From an uncultured Desulfovibrio sp. (lineage in GTDB: Bacteria > Desulfobacterota > Desulfovibrionia > Desulfovibrionales > Desulfovibrionaceae): DNA of 31,943 nucleotides. The stretch's first letter is position 1, and every line of letters begins with the position of its first letter. The notes beneath the pieces are model-generated. The model ran no database searches. It saw only the letters and a program-made list of their open reading frames with translations, and was not told the DNA's origin. The translations under genes and the position numbers were made by a program. Shown here in pieces: positions 31,933 through 31,943 of the stretch. The stretch is from positions 1 to 31,943 of the forward strand of contig CAMWPE010000002.1 in assembly GCA_947176055.1 (NCBI GenBank), in the 5' to 3' direction.

Positions 31933-31943
31933 AAAAAATATAA

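Larger units (their letters stand above)
31557..31943. other. 387-nt AT-rich region without a gene
   Basis: No coding frame is seen. From about 31720 the sequence becomes almost pure A/T, unlike the rest of the window. It contains at least two inverted repeats, listed separately. Confidence 0.5.

Overview
The window looks like the chromosome of a moderately GC-rich, anaerobic Gram-negative bacterium, most likely of the Desulfobacterota (old Deltaproteobacteria). This is an inference. It rests on a CBS-domain/poly(A)-polymerase-type tRNA nucleotidyltransferase, the gene order HIT protein - LapA-like protein - mutS, a hydrogenase maturation GTPase (HypB), a cobamide gene (cobD), a PAS chemoreceptor with a Cys cluster, and an RND pump. 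Several genes appear to start at TTG. No phage structural genes, transposases, rRNA or CRISPR arrays were seen.

Layout. (1) 1-5568 (+): housekeeping run with the end of a tRNA nucleotidyltransferase, a HIT hydrolase, a LapA-like membrane protein, mutS and a DUF1992/DnaJC28-like protein. (2) 5740-10213: a small unknown gene (-), hypB (+), and a minus-strand group made of an envelope M23 peptidase, a 74-aa protein coupled to it by ATGA overlap, and a secreted unknown protein. (3) 10301-11866: methyl-accepting chemotaxis protein with its own terminator. (4) 12008-18330 (+): a tightly packed run with a membrane/coiled-coil protein whose reading frame is split at a T7 slippery run, an Hsp70-like ATPase with a hydrophobic C-terminal hairpin, a hydantoinase/oxoprolinase-like protein, trmL and cobD. 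(5) 18537-21665: an RND pump without its adaptor or outer-membrane partner. (6) 22211-31556: an accessory-looking region. It holds a TerD and a TerA-like protein (-), a divergent unknown gene, a secreted endonuclease I, and an operon of two metallophosphoesterases with a 40-aa membrane peptide between them. It continues with a single-TRD HsdS-like protein predicted to have a leaderless mRNA, an unknown gene, an esterase, a tRNA(CAT), and an N-terminally short Eco57I-like methylase. It ends in a very AT-rich noncoding tail.

The two most promising candidates for an undescribed system are: (a) the 12.0-15.1 kb pair, a membrane protein possibly made by -1 frameshifting next to a membrane-anchored Hsp70-like ATPase with no substrate-binding domain; and (b) the phosphoesterase - membrane micropeptide - phosphoesterase operon inside the Ter/nuclease/HsdS-like region. 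All functional statements come from reading motifs by eye; no searches were run.
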